The position numbers and the translations under genes are program-made. Below the pieces are notes generated by a model that had not been told where the DNA came from, made no database searches, and saw only the letters and a program-made list of their open reading frames with translations. This document shows positions 36,683 through 43,775 of a stretch of DNA of 64,000 bases, in pieces; positions within the stretch are counted from its first letter, which is position 1, and each line of letters starts with the position of its first letter. The stretch is taken from the NCBI RefSeq assembly GCF_900156125.1, contig NZ_FTLX01000003.1, positions 1-64,000 on the forward strand, given 5' to 3'. This stretch comes from Domibacillus enclensis. Lineage in GTDB: Bacteria > Bacillota > Bacilli > Bacillales > Domibacillaceae.

Positions 36683-36976
36683 ATGAGCTTATTTTTAGGC
36701 ATCGGCATCGCGGTAGCCGGCTATTTCATCGGCGATGGGCTGAAGAATTGGAAACATCCATCAGAAAAGAATTTTTTCGATCATTTTAAAACAAAGGATC
36801 AGCCGGAATTGATCGAAGCAGGCGAGGTGCACCGGTTCATTGGTACACAGAAGGGTGATATAAAAGCCTTTCTGGAAGAGCATCCGGATATTCCTTCGAT
36901 CAAAATAAACAGGAAGATTTACTTTTCCAGAAGCAGACTGCGTGAATGGCTGGCAGCCCAGCAGCTTTCTTCTTAG
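36683..36976 (+). CDS. membrane-anchored excisionase/MerR-like helix-turn-helix protein
   Basis: 97 residues behind GGGAGGAG. A short N-terminal hydrophobic helix (residues 2-18, LFLGIGIAVAGYFIGDG) is followed by LIEAGEVHRFIGTQKGDIKAFLEEHPDIPSIKINRKIYFSRSRLREWL, which has the order of an excisionase/MerR-type winged helix (helix-turn-helix, wing, W-containing final helix). A DNA-binding domain tied to the membrane is unusual. Function unknown. Confidence 0.65.
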   Translation: MSLFLGIGIAVAGYFIGDGLKNWKHPSEKNFFDHFKTKDQPELIEAGEVHRFIGTQKGDIKAFLEEHPDIPSIKINRKIYFSRSRLREWLAAQQLSS

Positions 36977-36987
36977 AGATAGAGGTG

Positions 36988-37030
36988 AAAAGCCGAACGA
37001 TCTCGCGAAACAGCAGTCGTCCGGTTTTTC
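36988..37030 (+). terminator. intrinsic terminator after the HTH gene
   Basis: CCGAACGA and TCGTCCGG arms (one mismatch) followed by TTTTTCTTT. Confidence 0.78.
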
Positions 37031-37058
37031 TTTGTTAAGGTGAACGGTTTCTTGAAGG

Positions 37059-37171
37059 CTATCGCCGATAAAATGAATATACCGCTGATATCCACCTGTC
37101 GATCGCTGATATCTTCAACATATCGGCGATCCATCCTTTATATCAGCGATAAATAGCAAATACCGGCGATA
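37059..37171. repeat. intergenic palindromic-unit array, copy B
   Basis: Six units at steps of about 20-21 bases: TATCGCCGATA (37060), TACCGCTGATA (37080), GATCGCTGATA (37101), TATCGGCGAT (37121), TATCAGCGATA (37141), TACCGGCGATA (37161). The centre is an inverted repeat, GATCGCTGATAT and ATATCGGCGATC, with one G-T pair. It fills the 300-base gap between the HTH-gene terminator and relP. Confidence 0.82.
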
Positions 37172-37277
37172 CTGTCGCTGTATTTCCCTGGCTGTCCTCA
37201 TTGATGTATTTTCATTCAATTTTCACCGTCTTTCAGTAAGATTGCGTTGCAGTAAATCAAAAAAGGGACGTGTGAAG

Positions 37278-37907
37278 ATGAAGGAAGAAATAGAGGAATG
37301 GAAAAAGCTCATGCTCGTTCATAAATTTGCGATGGATGAAGTAAACACGAAGCTGCACATTTTAAATGAGGAGTTTCAGCATATTCATCAGTCCAACCCG
37401 ATTGAACATATGAAGTCACGATTGAAGAGTCAGAACGGCATCGTTCAAAAGCTGGAGAGGAAAGGATATACGCTTACACCGGAAAATGCACGCCGTCATG
37501 TGCACGACATCGCAGGCATCCGGATTACCTGCTCGTTTACGTCGGATATTTACCACGTATCCCGAATGATCCAGCAGCAGCGCGATTTAACGGTTGTTCA
37601 GTCAAAGGATTACATACAGCAAGCAAAGCCGAACGGCTATCAAAGTCTTCATCTGATTGTCGAGGTCCCCGTTTTTTTGGCCGCTTCAACGGAAAAAACA
37701 CTCGTTGAAATTCAATTAAGAACAGCCGCGATGGATTTTTGGGCAAGCCTTGAGCACAAGCTTTTTTATAAATTTGACCGGGAGATTCCACCAGCACTTC
37801 GAAGTGAACTGAAAAGCGCTGCCGAGACGATGAAGGCACTGGATGAAAAAATGGAAGCCATCAAAAAAGAAATGGATTTTTTAAAAAGCGGACAGGTTTT
37901 CACCTGA
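37278..37907 (+). CDS. relP: small alarmone synthetase (GTP pyrophosphokinase, YwaC type)
   Basis: 209 residues from ATG 37278. Single RelA/SpoT synthetase domain without hydrolase: NPIEHMKSRLKS, HDIAGIRITCSFTSDIYHVS, AKPNGYQSLHLIVEVP, EIQLRTAAMDFWASLEHKL. The NPIEH and MDFWASLEHK details match YwaC (SasA/RelP) better than YjbM (RelQ). It makes (p)ppGpp, typically under cell-envelope stress. Monocistronic. No ECF-type promoter was evident to me. Confidence 0.88.
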   Translation: MKEEIEEWKKLMLVHKFAMDEVNTKLHILNEEFQHIHQSNPIEHMKSRLKSQNGIVQKLERKGYTLTPENARRHVHDIAGIRITCSFTSDIYHVSRMIQQQRDLTVVQSKDYIQQAKPNGYQSLHLIVEVPVFLAASTEKTLVEIQLRTAAMDFWASLEHKLFYKFDREIPPALRSELKSAAETMKALDEKMEAIKKEMDFLKSGQVFT

Positions 37908-37962
37908 TTTTCACTTTTCTTTTCTACACTAAAGATACAAATGACAGGTTAGGAGCGAGAAG

Positions 37963-38850
37963 ATGAAGATGTTGAAAAACGGCAGGACATATGTATGGGC
38001 AAGTATTATTGCATTGGTGGCAGCAGCGGGCTTCTTTTTTGCGGCAGTTGGCGGCAGTGCGGAAACGGTGGCCGAAGTAGGCGGGACAAAAATTACAAAA
38101 GACGATTTGTACGATACGCTGGCGGAAATGTACGGGGCAGACGCCACATCCTCTTTAATTGCGGATCAGCTGGTCGCGCAGGAAGCAGCTAAGGAAAAGG
38201 TTGAAGTAACCGAAGCTGAGATTCAAGAAGAGCTGGATGCAACGATCGAGTCATACGGCGGCGAAGAGGCGTTTCAAACAGCGCTCGAATCAAGCGGCAT
38301 GACAGAAGAAGAAATGAAGGAAGATATTACTGTCTACTTGCAGACCGTCAAGCTGCTTGAGCCGAGAATCGACATTACAGACGAAGAAATCAGCACCTAC
38401 TTTGAAGAAAATAAAGACAGCTTTGCCACAGCCGAGCAGGTGGAAGCAAGCCATATTCTTGTTGAGGATGAAGCAACAGCGAAGGAAGTGGCGGCGAAAC
38501 TGGCGGAGGGAGGCGATTTTGCTGAACTGGCGAAGGAATACTCTACTGACACAGCGACGGCAGAAAGCGGCGGGGAGCTGGGCTTTTTCGGCACTGGCGA
38601 AATGGCAGAAGCTTTTGAAACCACTGCTTTTGCTTTAAACGTCGACGAAATCAGTGACCCCGTTCAAACCGACTATGGCTACCATATTATTAAAGTAACG
38701 GACAAACAAGAAGCGAAAGAAGCAAATGTAGAAGAAAGCAAAGAAGAGATTAAAGAAGCATTGATGCAGGAAAAGCTCTCAGCAGAATACACGACCTGGC
38801 TTGAAGAAAAGCAGGAGGAGTACGATATTTATAACTCATTTGAAGAGTGA
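37963..38850 (+). CDS. membrane-anchored PrsA-like peptidylprolyl isomerase
   Basis: 295 residues. A non-cleaved-looking N-terminal helix (residues 10-31) without a lipobox cysteine, so unlike PrsA it should be held by a membrane helix, as in YacD-type proteins. A SurA-like N-domain precedes a parvulin domain at about 155-250: VEASHILVEDEATAKEV, GGDFAELAKEYSTD, GGELGFFGTGEM, VQTDYGYHIIKVTDKQ. Assists folding of exported proteins outside the membrane. AGGAG lies seven bases upstream. Confidence 0.88.
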   Translation: MKMLKNGRTYVWASIIALVAAAGFFFAAVGGSAETVAEVGGTKITKDDLYDTLAEMYGADATSSLIADQLVAQEAAKEKVEVTEAEIQEELDATIESYGGEEAFQTALESSGMTEEEMKEDITVYLQTVKLLEPRIDITDEEISTYFEENKDSFATAEQVEASHILVEDEATAKEVAAKLAEGGDFAELAKEYSTDTATAESGGELGFFGTGEMAEAFETTAFALNVDEISDPVQTDYGYHIIKVTDKQEAKEANVEESKEEIKEALMQEKLSAEYTTWLEEKQEEYDIYNSFEE

Positions 38851-38880
38851 CGAACGGCGATAAACATACATGAACATTCA

Positions 38881-38917
38881 AAAAAGCTGCACGGCCCCTA
38901 GGGTCGTCCAGCTTTTT
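38881..38917 (+). terminator. intrinsic terminator after the PrsA-like gene
   Basis: AAAAAGCTG and CAGCTTTTT arms with an inner ACG/CGT and CCC/GGG stem. Confidence 0.92.
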
Positions 38918-39004
38918 CTTGTTTCCTATTTTCAGAAGCAAAACCAAATTTGAGATGAAGGGACAATCAGCGTACACTAAAGAAAAGCAAAGAGGGTGCA
39001 ACCT

Positions 39005-40231
39005 TTGAAAATAAACGAGTTCTTTCGTTTTCGCCTTTCATTTGGGAAACAGCTGATCCGGCTTCATCATACAAACGCACTGTTTTTTCTTTTCCTCACT
39101 GTCACAGGATTTTTCCTTTTTTCGACGGTTTTCCGGTCTTCTTTTCCGGAATTGCGGGTATGGGTTAAAGAAAGTCATATTTGGGTCGGGTTCTTTTCTT
39201 GTCTGCCGGTGCTTTTTTATGTACCGAAAGCGAGAAAGCACTTACATGCACTGCGCAAGAAAAAGCCAAACCGAATGAATGTGTACATTGTGGCCGCTAT
39301 ATTGATCACGTTCATCGGCTCGGGGCTGGTTCTGACGTTTCACCGTCAATTTCCGCCGGTCGTGAATACGTGGTCATTGTTTCTTCATGATGCCGCTACA
39401 TGGCTTGGTGTCCCCTATGTGATCTTTCATAGTGTGACGAGGAGCAAGTGGTTCAAGCGTCTAACGGCGAAGGCACCGCAGAAAAAGGAGATAGGTGCAC
39501 CTGTTGTCATAGATGAAAAGCAACCGCTATACAAGCGGAGAACCGTGTTGAAAATGATCGGAAGCACGGCGATTGTGCTCGCTTTTTTGCCAGCCGTCAT
39601 CAAGTGGGTGAATCCCTCTTTTTCGTTAAACGGCTCGACTAAACCGGACGGCAACCGCCTTTCACCGCTTCCAACTCCTGATGCGAAGTCAGCTCCCCCT
39701 ATTGGCGGCGGACGCCGGGGTGATTTTCGTTATTATACGGTAACCGAGATTCCTCAAATCACGAATGATAACTTTCAGTTTCGAATTGATGGTTTGGTTG
39801 ATCGGAAGGCATCCTATCGGTGGGAAGAGTTCGTTGCATTAAGTCGAAGTGTTCAAGTAAGTGACTTTCACTGTGTGACAGGGTGGAGCGTGTATGATGT
39901 GACGTGGGAAGGCATTCCTTTGAAAACGTTTCTTGAGCAGGCAGGTGTACAAAGCAAGGCGAACTATGTCAAGTTTTATTCGGCTGACGGCGTCTATACA
40001 GACACACTGTCTATTGAACAGGCCTTGATGAGTGATATGCTGGTGGCGGTCTTAATAGATGGTGAATTGATCACGCAGCAGAACGGAGGGCCCGTCCGGT
40101 TGATTACGCCTAAAATGTACGCGTATAAATCGGTGAAATGGCTCAACCGGATTGAACTGATTGAGAAAGAGCACATCGGCTATTGGGAGCAGCGCGGCTA
40201 TGATAAAGATGCGTGGGTTAAATCGTTGTGA
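39005..40231 (+). CDS. cytochrome b / molybdopterin oxidoreductase fusion (MsrQ-MsrP-like)
   Basis: 408 residues from TTG 39005, eight bases after AGAGGG; GTG 38996 overlaps that site. The first ~140 residues are a four-helix membrane cytochrome b-like domain with histidines in LHHTN, SHIW, FHRQF and LHDA. A twin-arginine-like segment YKRRTVLKMIGSTAIV then precedes a sulfite-oxidase/YedY-type molybdopterin domain with the Mo-ligating cysteine in FHCVTGWSVYD. Electrons could pass from quinol through haem to the Mo site outside the cell. The substrate is unknown; methionine sulfoxide is one option. Confidence 0.85.
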   Translation: MKINEFFRFRLSFGKQLIRLHHTNALFFLFLTVTGFFLFSTVFRSSFPELRVWVKESHIWVGFFSCLPVLFYVPKARKHLHALRKKKPNRMNVYIVAAILITFIGSGLVLTFHRQFPPVVNTWSLFLHDAATWLGVPYVIFHSVTRSKWFKRLTAKAPQKKEIGAPVVIDEKQPLYKRRTVLKMIGSTAIVLAFLPAVIKWVNPSFSLNGSTKPDGNRLSPLPTPDAKSAPPIGGGRRGDFRYYTVTEIPQITNDNFQFRIDGLVDRKASYRWEEFVALSRSVQVSDFHCVTGWSVYDVTWEGIPLKTFLEQAGVQSKANYVKFYSADGVYTDTLSIEQALMSDMLVAVLIDGELITQQNGGPVRLITPKMYAYKSVKWLNRIELIEKEHIGYWEQRGYDKDAWVKSL

Positions 40232-40283
40232 AGCAAAGGGTAAAAAGCAAAACGGCCACGAATAATAAACCAGCAGGATGACA

Positions 40284-40305
40284 ATACTGAATGGTATTTC
40301 AGTAT
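40284..40305 (+). promoter_or_regulatory. 22-bp inverted repeat before the esterase gene
   Basis: ATACTGAA and TTCAGTAT arms around six bases, just upstream of AAAGGGAGG. It could be an operator or a small mRNA hairpin; no regulator is next to it. Confidence 0.4.
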
Positions 40306-40328
40306 AAAGGGAGGACACGGTATAGAAC

Positions 40329-41132
40329 ATGAAAGGGATCGCCGCCATTTTGAGTGTTGTAGCAGCGTGTGTGGCAGGATTGGCGATTTGGATGTATTAT
40401 CCGCACTATCAAATCGAGCAGCTGAAGCAGGGGCCGCAAACTCTTGCAAGCGAACCGAAGGATACGTACGTTGAGTATTTTCGCAGCAATGAAAAGCAGA
40501 CACTCAAGCACGTAGCGATTGGGGATTCGGTTATTACAGGATTCGGCGTACATCCGAAAGAAAATTTAGTTAAAACATTTTCAGAAAATCTCGAAGCATC
40601 TATTCAAAAGGATGTTCAGTTTCAAAATGAAGGAATCAATGAGATTACAAGCAGTGAGTTAAATGAGCTTGTTCAGAGCGGGCGCTTTGATAAGCAAATC
40701 ATGCAGGCAGACATTGTCACCCTTAATGTTGGCGGAAACGATATTTTACAGCTCGGCTTTGAAGAAGGCTTTTATGAGGCGATTCAATCCTTTGATTCAC
40801 TTCAATCAGCATTTAATCAAAATTTAACAGATATTATGGAAAGAGTTCATGAGTTGAATCCTGAAGCGACCGTTTTGCTGCTTGAGCTGTACAACCCGCT
40901 TGATAAAGATTTTGAGCTTTATTCCTTGGCAGATCGTTTCTTGCCGAGATGGAACGTTCAATTTTACGAGCTGGCAGCCAGTCATGATTATGCAGTGGTG
41001 GTCGATACAACGGACGTCATCAATAGTGAATCGCCGGAAAATGTATCAGAGGACGGCATTCACCCAAGTGAACTGGGCTATCATGCCATTGCAGATCAAA
41101 TGCTCAGCCAGCTTCAGCGGCAAACAAGATAA
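40329..41132 (+). CDS. GDSL/SGNH-type esterase or lipase
   Basis: 267 residues with an N-terminal signal anchor (residues 4-22). SGNH blocks are clear: IGDSVITGFG (Ser), NVGGNDIL (Gly/Asn) and DGIHPSELGY (Asp/His). Extracytoplasmic hydrolase, possibly a lysophospholipase or cell-wall de-esterifying enzyme. The GGGAGG lies about 14 bases from ATG 40329, longer than usual; an in-frame stop excludes an earlier start. Confidence 0.85.
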   Translation: MKGIAAILSVVAACVAGLAIWMYYPHYQIEQLKQGPQTLASEPKDTYVEYFRSNEKQTLKHVAIGDSVITGFGVHPKENLVKTFSENLEASIQKDVQFQNEGINEITSSELNELVQSGRFDKQIMQADIVTLNVGGNDILQLGFEEGFYEAIQSFDSLQSAFNQNLTDIMERVHELNPEATVLLLELYNPLDKDFELYSLADRFLPRWNVQFYELAASHDYAVVVDTTDVINSESPENVSEDGIHPSELGYHAIADQMLSQLQRQTR

Positions 41133-41204
41133 AAAAATGGCGGACTTTTTGCTTTACAGTGAAGGTCCGCTGCTATCCTGCTTACGAAAAGGAGAGGGTA
41201 TCAT

Positions 41205-41798
41205 TTGAAATCAAATCGGCTGAAACAATCGATCAAAGCAGCTCTTGGCTGGGATGGGAGCGCTTCCTTATTTGACCTGGATATGATGGCATTTTTACTG
41301 GATCAAGACGATGTTCTTTCTTCCTATGAGCATGTTGTTTTTTACAACCAGCTAACGGCATTTGACGGCGCGCTGCTTTTGTCCAATGACAATCAAACAG
41401 GCGCAGGCATTGGAGACAATGAAGAGCTGTTTATTCAGCTTGCAATGCTCCCGGCAGATGTTGATAAAATCGTGATTGCGATCGCCCTTCATCAGTCAGG
41501 CAGCCGGACATTCCGCGACGTGAATGAAGCATTTGTCCGAATGATCAATGATGAAACAAAAGAAGAGATCGTCCGTTATGAGCTCGGGGAAGATTTCTCG
41601 GAAGCGGCGGGCGCCGTTATTGGCGATGTGCGCAGAGCGGAAGGCGGCTGGCGGATCGTGCTGACAGGAAGCGGGGCTATAGGAGACTTTGAGGCTATTT
41701 GCCGGCAATACGGGCTTACTCAATTTCCGGAAGGCTTTTTTGATAAGAAAAAATCGATGAATAAATTATCACCTGTACATATGGACAAGCTTCATTGA
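41205..41798 (+). CDS. TerD-family protein
   Basis: 197 residues from TTG 41205 (AAGGAGAGG, seven bases). LGWDGSASLFDLDMMAFLLDQ, VVFYNQLTAFDGALLLSNDN and GIGDNEELFIQL are TerD/CABP calcium-binding patterns. TerD proteins serve in tellurite and envelope-stress responses, normally in ter operons; this one is alone. Its stop codon seems to lie in the end of the transposon remnant that follows, so the last ~20 residues (DKKKSMNKLSPVHMDKLH) may have been altered by the insertion. Confidence 0.83.
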   Translation: MKSNRLKQSIKAALGWDGSASLFDLDMMAFLLDQDDVLSSYEHVVFYNQLTAFDGALLLSNDNQTGAGIGDNEELFIQLAMLPADVDKIVIAIALHQSGSRTFRDVNEAFVRMINDETKEEIVRYELGEDFSEAAGAVIGDVRRAEGGWRIVLTGSGAIGDFEAICRQYGLTQFPEGFFDKKKSMNKLSPVHMDKLH

Positions 41799-42168
41799 AC
41801 TACTCTCACTTATAGAAGTGGGAGATTCCTGCGAACACCGGCGTAACCGCCCGTTATTTAGCAGGCGCTATCCGTCATCCCGACGGTGAACATACACGTT
41901 TGTACGGTGGACTCCACCACCTAGCGCACGGCTTGGTTTTCGCTTTTCGGCTAGGTGGGCGTGTTAGAGCGTTGAAGATTTTACGTGACAGACGCATTTC
42001 CTGTCACAACCTCTTATCTTCAGTTTTCAAAGAACAACTGTACCTATCCAGTGTAGTACATTTGTTTGGTTTTTGCAACATTTTGGCTATCGCCAACCGA
42101 CATTCATCTCCCCCTTATCGCCGGGCTTTACGCCCTTCCTGCGATTGAAGAGGGAGTCTTCTATCGGG
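41797..42168 (-). mobile_element. IS200/IS605-like remnant without tnpA/tnpB, retaining ends and guide-RNA-like structure
   Basis: About 370 bases with no protein-coding frame. Read on the minus strand: a complex left-end hairpin (42155-42107, inner GGGC/GCCC), a promoter, then a series of stems: GTGACAG/CTGTCAC (42007-41985), GCTAGGTGG/CCACCTAGC (41958-41917), GGTGG/CCACC (41918-41906), CCGTC/GACGG (41886-41872), and the terminal hairpin CTCCCACTT/AAGTGAGAG (41824-41803) with ending AGTTCA. A subterminal hairpin followed by TTCA is typical of IS605-family right ends, where the TnpB guide RNA (omega RNA) lies. Boundaries are estimated. Confidence 0.7.
42050..42078 (-). promoter_or_regulatory. 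promoter inside the IS605-like remnant
   Basis: On the minus strand TTGCAA and TACACT are 17 bases apart and point into the structured right-end region. A boxA-like stretch TTGTTCTTTGAAAACTG (42037-42021) follows the start point. Confidence 0.6.
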
Positions 42169-42189
42169 AATGATAAAAAAGCATTAAAG

Positions 42190-42228
42190 TTGCATCCGTC
42201 ATTTAAATCGTGTACGATTAAATCGTAA
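42190..42228 (+). promoter_or_regulatory. ohr promoter with OhrR operator
   Basis: TTGCAT (42190) and TACGAT (42213) at 17 bases. The perfect 14-bp palindrome AATCGTGTACGATT (42206-42219) overlaps the -10, followed by a further AAATCGT half-site, close to the OhrR box layout of B. subtilis ohrA. Oxidation of OhrR should relieve repression. Confidence 0.8.
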
Positions 42229-42257
42229 AAGATCAAAAAAACAAAAAAGGAGTTTTT

Positions 42258-42680
42258 ATGATGAAACCACTTTATGAGACAACGATTATTAACACAGGCG
42301 GACGTAACGGCGAGGTGCATTCACCGGACAATATTTTCAACCTGGATGTTGAAAAGCCGGCAGCGCTTGGCGGTAATGCGACAACGGCTACAAATCCGGA
42401 GCAGCTGTTCGCAGCAGGATACAGTGCCTGCTTTAACAGCGCACTTGAACTTATGCTTGAGCAAGGCAAGGTGGACTTTGAAAGCAGTGAAGTGACAGCG
42501 ACGGTTTCACTTTACCCGGATAAAGAAGACAAAGGGGTAAAGCTTGGTGTTGTTCTTGAGGTTTCCATTGCCGGAGTCGATCGTGAAACAGCAGAGGAAT
42601 ATGTGAATAAAGCACACCATTACTGCCCGTACTCAAAAGCAATCAGCGGCAACGTAGAGGTTGAACTAACGGTAAAATAA
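42258..42680 (+). CDS. ohr: organic hydroperoxide resistance protein (Ohr)
   Basis: 140 residues (ATG 42261 one codon later is equally placed). The two redox cysteines sit in YSACFNSALE and HHYCPYSKA, as in Ohr peroxidases, which reduce organic and lipid hydroperoxides using lipoylated partners. First gene of an ohr-gpx-ohrR operon with an OhrR operator in its promoter. Confidence 0.94.
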   Translation: MMKPLYETTIINTGGRNGEVHSPDNIFNLDVEKPAALGGNATTATNPEQLFAAGYSACFNSALELMLEQGKVDFESSEVTATVSLYPDKEDKGVKLGVVLEVSIAGVDRETAEEYVNKAHHYCPYSKAISGNVEVELTVK

Positions 42681-42696
42681 GAGAGGAGTTGAAGGA

Positions 42697-43176
42697 ATGG
42701 CGACGGTATACGATTTCGATGTGAAAATGCCTGGTGGAGAAATGGTGTCTCTGAAAGAATACGAAGGCAAGCCATTAGTGATTGTCAACACAGCAAGCAA
42801 ATGCGGATTCACGCCTCAATTTGGCGGGCTGCAGTCTCTTTATGAAAAGTACAAAGAGGATGGACTGGTTATATTAGGGTTTCCTTGCGACCAGTTTAAT
42901 AATCAGGAATTTGACGATATAAAAGAAACAACGGATTTTTGCCAGGTGAACTATGGCGTGACGTTCCCGATGTTCGCCAAGGTAGATGTGAACGGCGACC
43001 AGGCTGAGCCGCTTTTTGACTTTTTAACGCAGGAGAAAAAAGGGCTGCTTTCCAAAAAAATTAAATGGAATTTCACCAAGTTTCTCGTGAATCAACAAGG
43101 TGAAGTGGTTGAACGGTATGCGCCGCAGACGAATCCTGAAAAAATAGAAGAGGACGTCAAAAAGCTGCTGTCATGA
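42697..43176 (+). CDS. glutathione peroxidase family thiol peroxidase
   Basis: 159 residues. The peroxidatic cysteine is in VNTASKCGFTPQ, followed by LGFPCDQFNNQE (Gln and second Cys) and the WNF tetrad part in IKWNFTKFLVN. Bacterial Cys-type GPx proteins usually use thioredoxin. It overlaps ohrR (ATGA), so the operon joins two peroxidases with their repressor. Confidence 0.93.
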   Translation: MATVYDFDVKMPGGEMVSLKEYEGKPLVIVNTASKCGFTPQFGGLQSLYEKYKEDGLVILGFPCDQFNNQEFDDIKETTDFCQVNYGVTFPMFAKVDVNGDQAEPLFDFLTQEKKGLLSKKIKWNFTKFLVNQQGEVVERYAPQTNPEKIEEDVKKLLS

Positions 43177-43631
43177 AGGATTTTTTATCATTAAACAGCC
43201 AGCTTTGCTTTGCGGTGTATGAAACCGCCAGCGAATTCACGAAGCTTTACGCCAGTGTGCTGCAGCCATTCGGTCTCACGTACACACAATACCTGGTGCT
43301 TTTGTCCTTATGGGAAAAGGATGCGGTGACAATGAAGGAGCTCGGCGCCCGTCTTCATTTGGGCACTGGTACGCTGACACCGATGATTTCCCGTATGCAG
43401 GAAAATGGCTGGATTCAGAAACGGCGTTCAACTGAAGACGAACGAAAAGTATTTGTTTACTTAGAAGACAAAGCCAGACAGCAGCAAATGGCCATCACGC
43501 AAAAAGTGGCGGAGGAAATTCAGCTGTGCAATATTCAAGTCGAGGAATATAACGAGCTGATGAAGCGCTTGAATGACCTCCACCATAAATTACAAGACCG
43601 GACAGATCATAAGAAGCTGGGCCGTTCGTGA
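43173..43631 (+). CDS. ohrR: MarR-family organic peroxide sensor OhrR
   Basis: 152 residues. The reactive cysteine of the OhrR family is in NSQLCFAVYETASEF near residue 12, and the winged helix follows (MKELGARLHLGTGTLTPMISRMQENGWIQKRRSTEDERKVFVYL). Single-Cys OhrR proteins are inactivated by mixed disulfide or overoxidation. Represses the operon it belongs to through the 42206 site. Confidence 0.94.
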   Translation: MKDFLSLNSQLCFAVYETASEFTKLYASVLQPFGLTYTQYLVLLSLWEKDAVTMKELGARLHLGTGTLTPMISRMQENGWIQKRRSTEDERKVFVYLEDKARQQQMAITQKVAEEIQLCNIQVEEYNELMKRLNDLHHKLQDRTDHKKLGRS

Positions 43632-43647
43632 CAAAACAAAAAGCATA

Positions 43648-43692
43648 AAGCCGGATGACTGCGATATTTTCGCATGATCGTTCGGCTTTTTT
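43648..43692 (+). terminator. intrinsic terminator of the ohr operon
   Basis: AAAGCCG and CGGCTTT with an inner GCGA/TCGC stem, then TTTTTT. Confidence 0.88.
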
Positions 43693-43775
43693 GAGCGGGG
43701 AAAATCTTTTGTCCCGGCCTCCTGTGCTTTTTTCTGCTTGAACCGCATATGGTAATAGTGGAAAGGATGATGCAC

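Noticed and set aside
41140..41170. Hairpin GCGGAC/GTCCGC after the esterase gene as its terminator
   Set aside because: No T-tract follows on the plus strand; the T-run is on the minus strand, where no gene ends.
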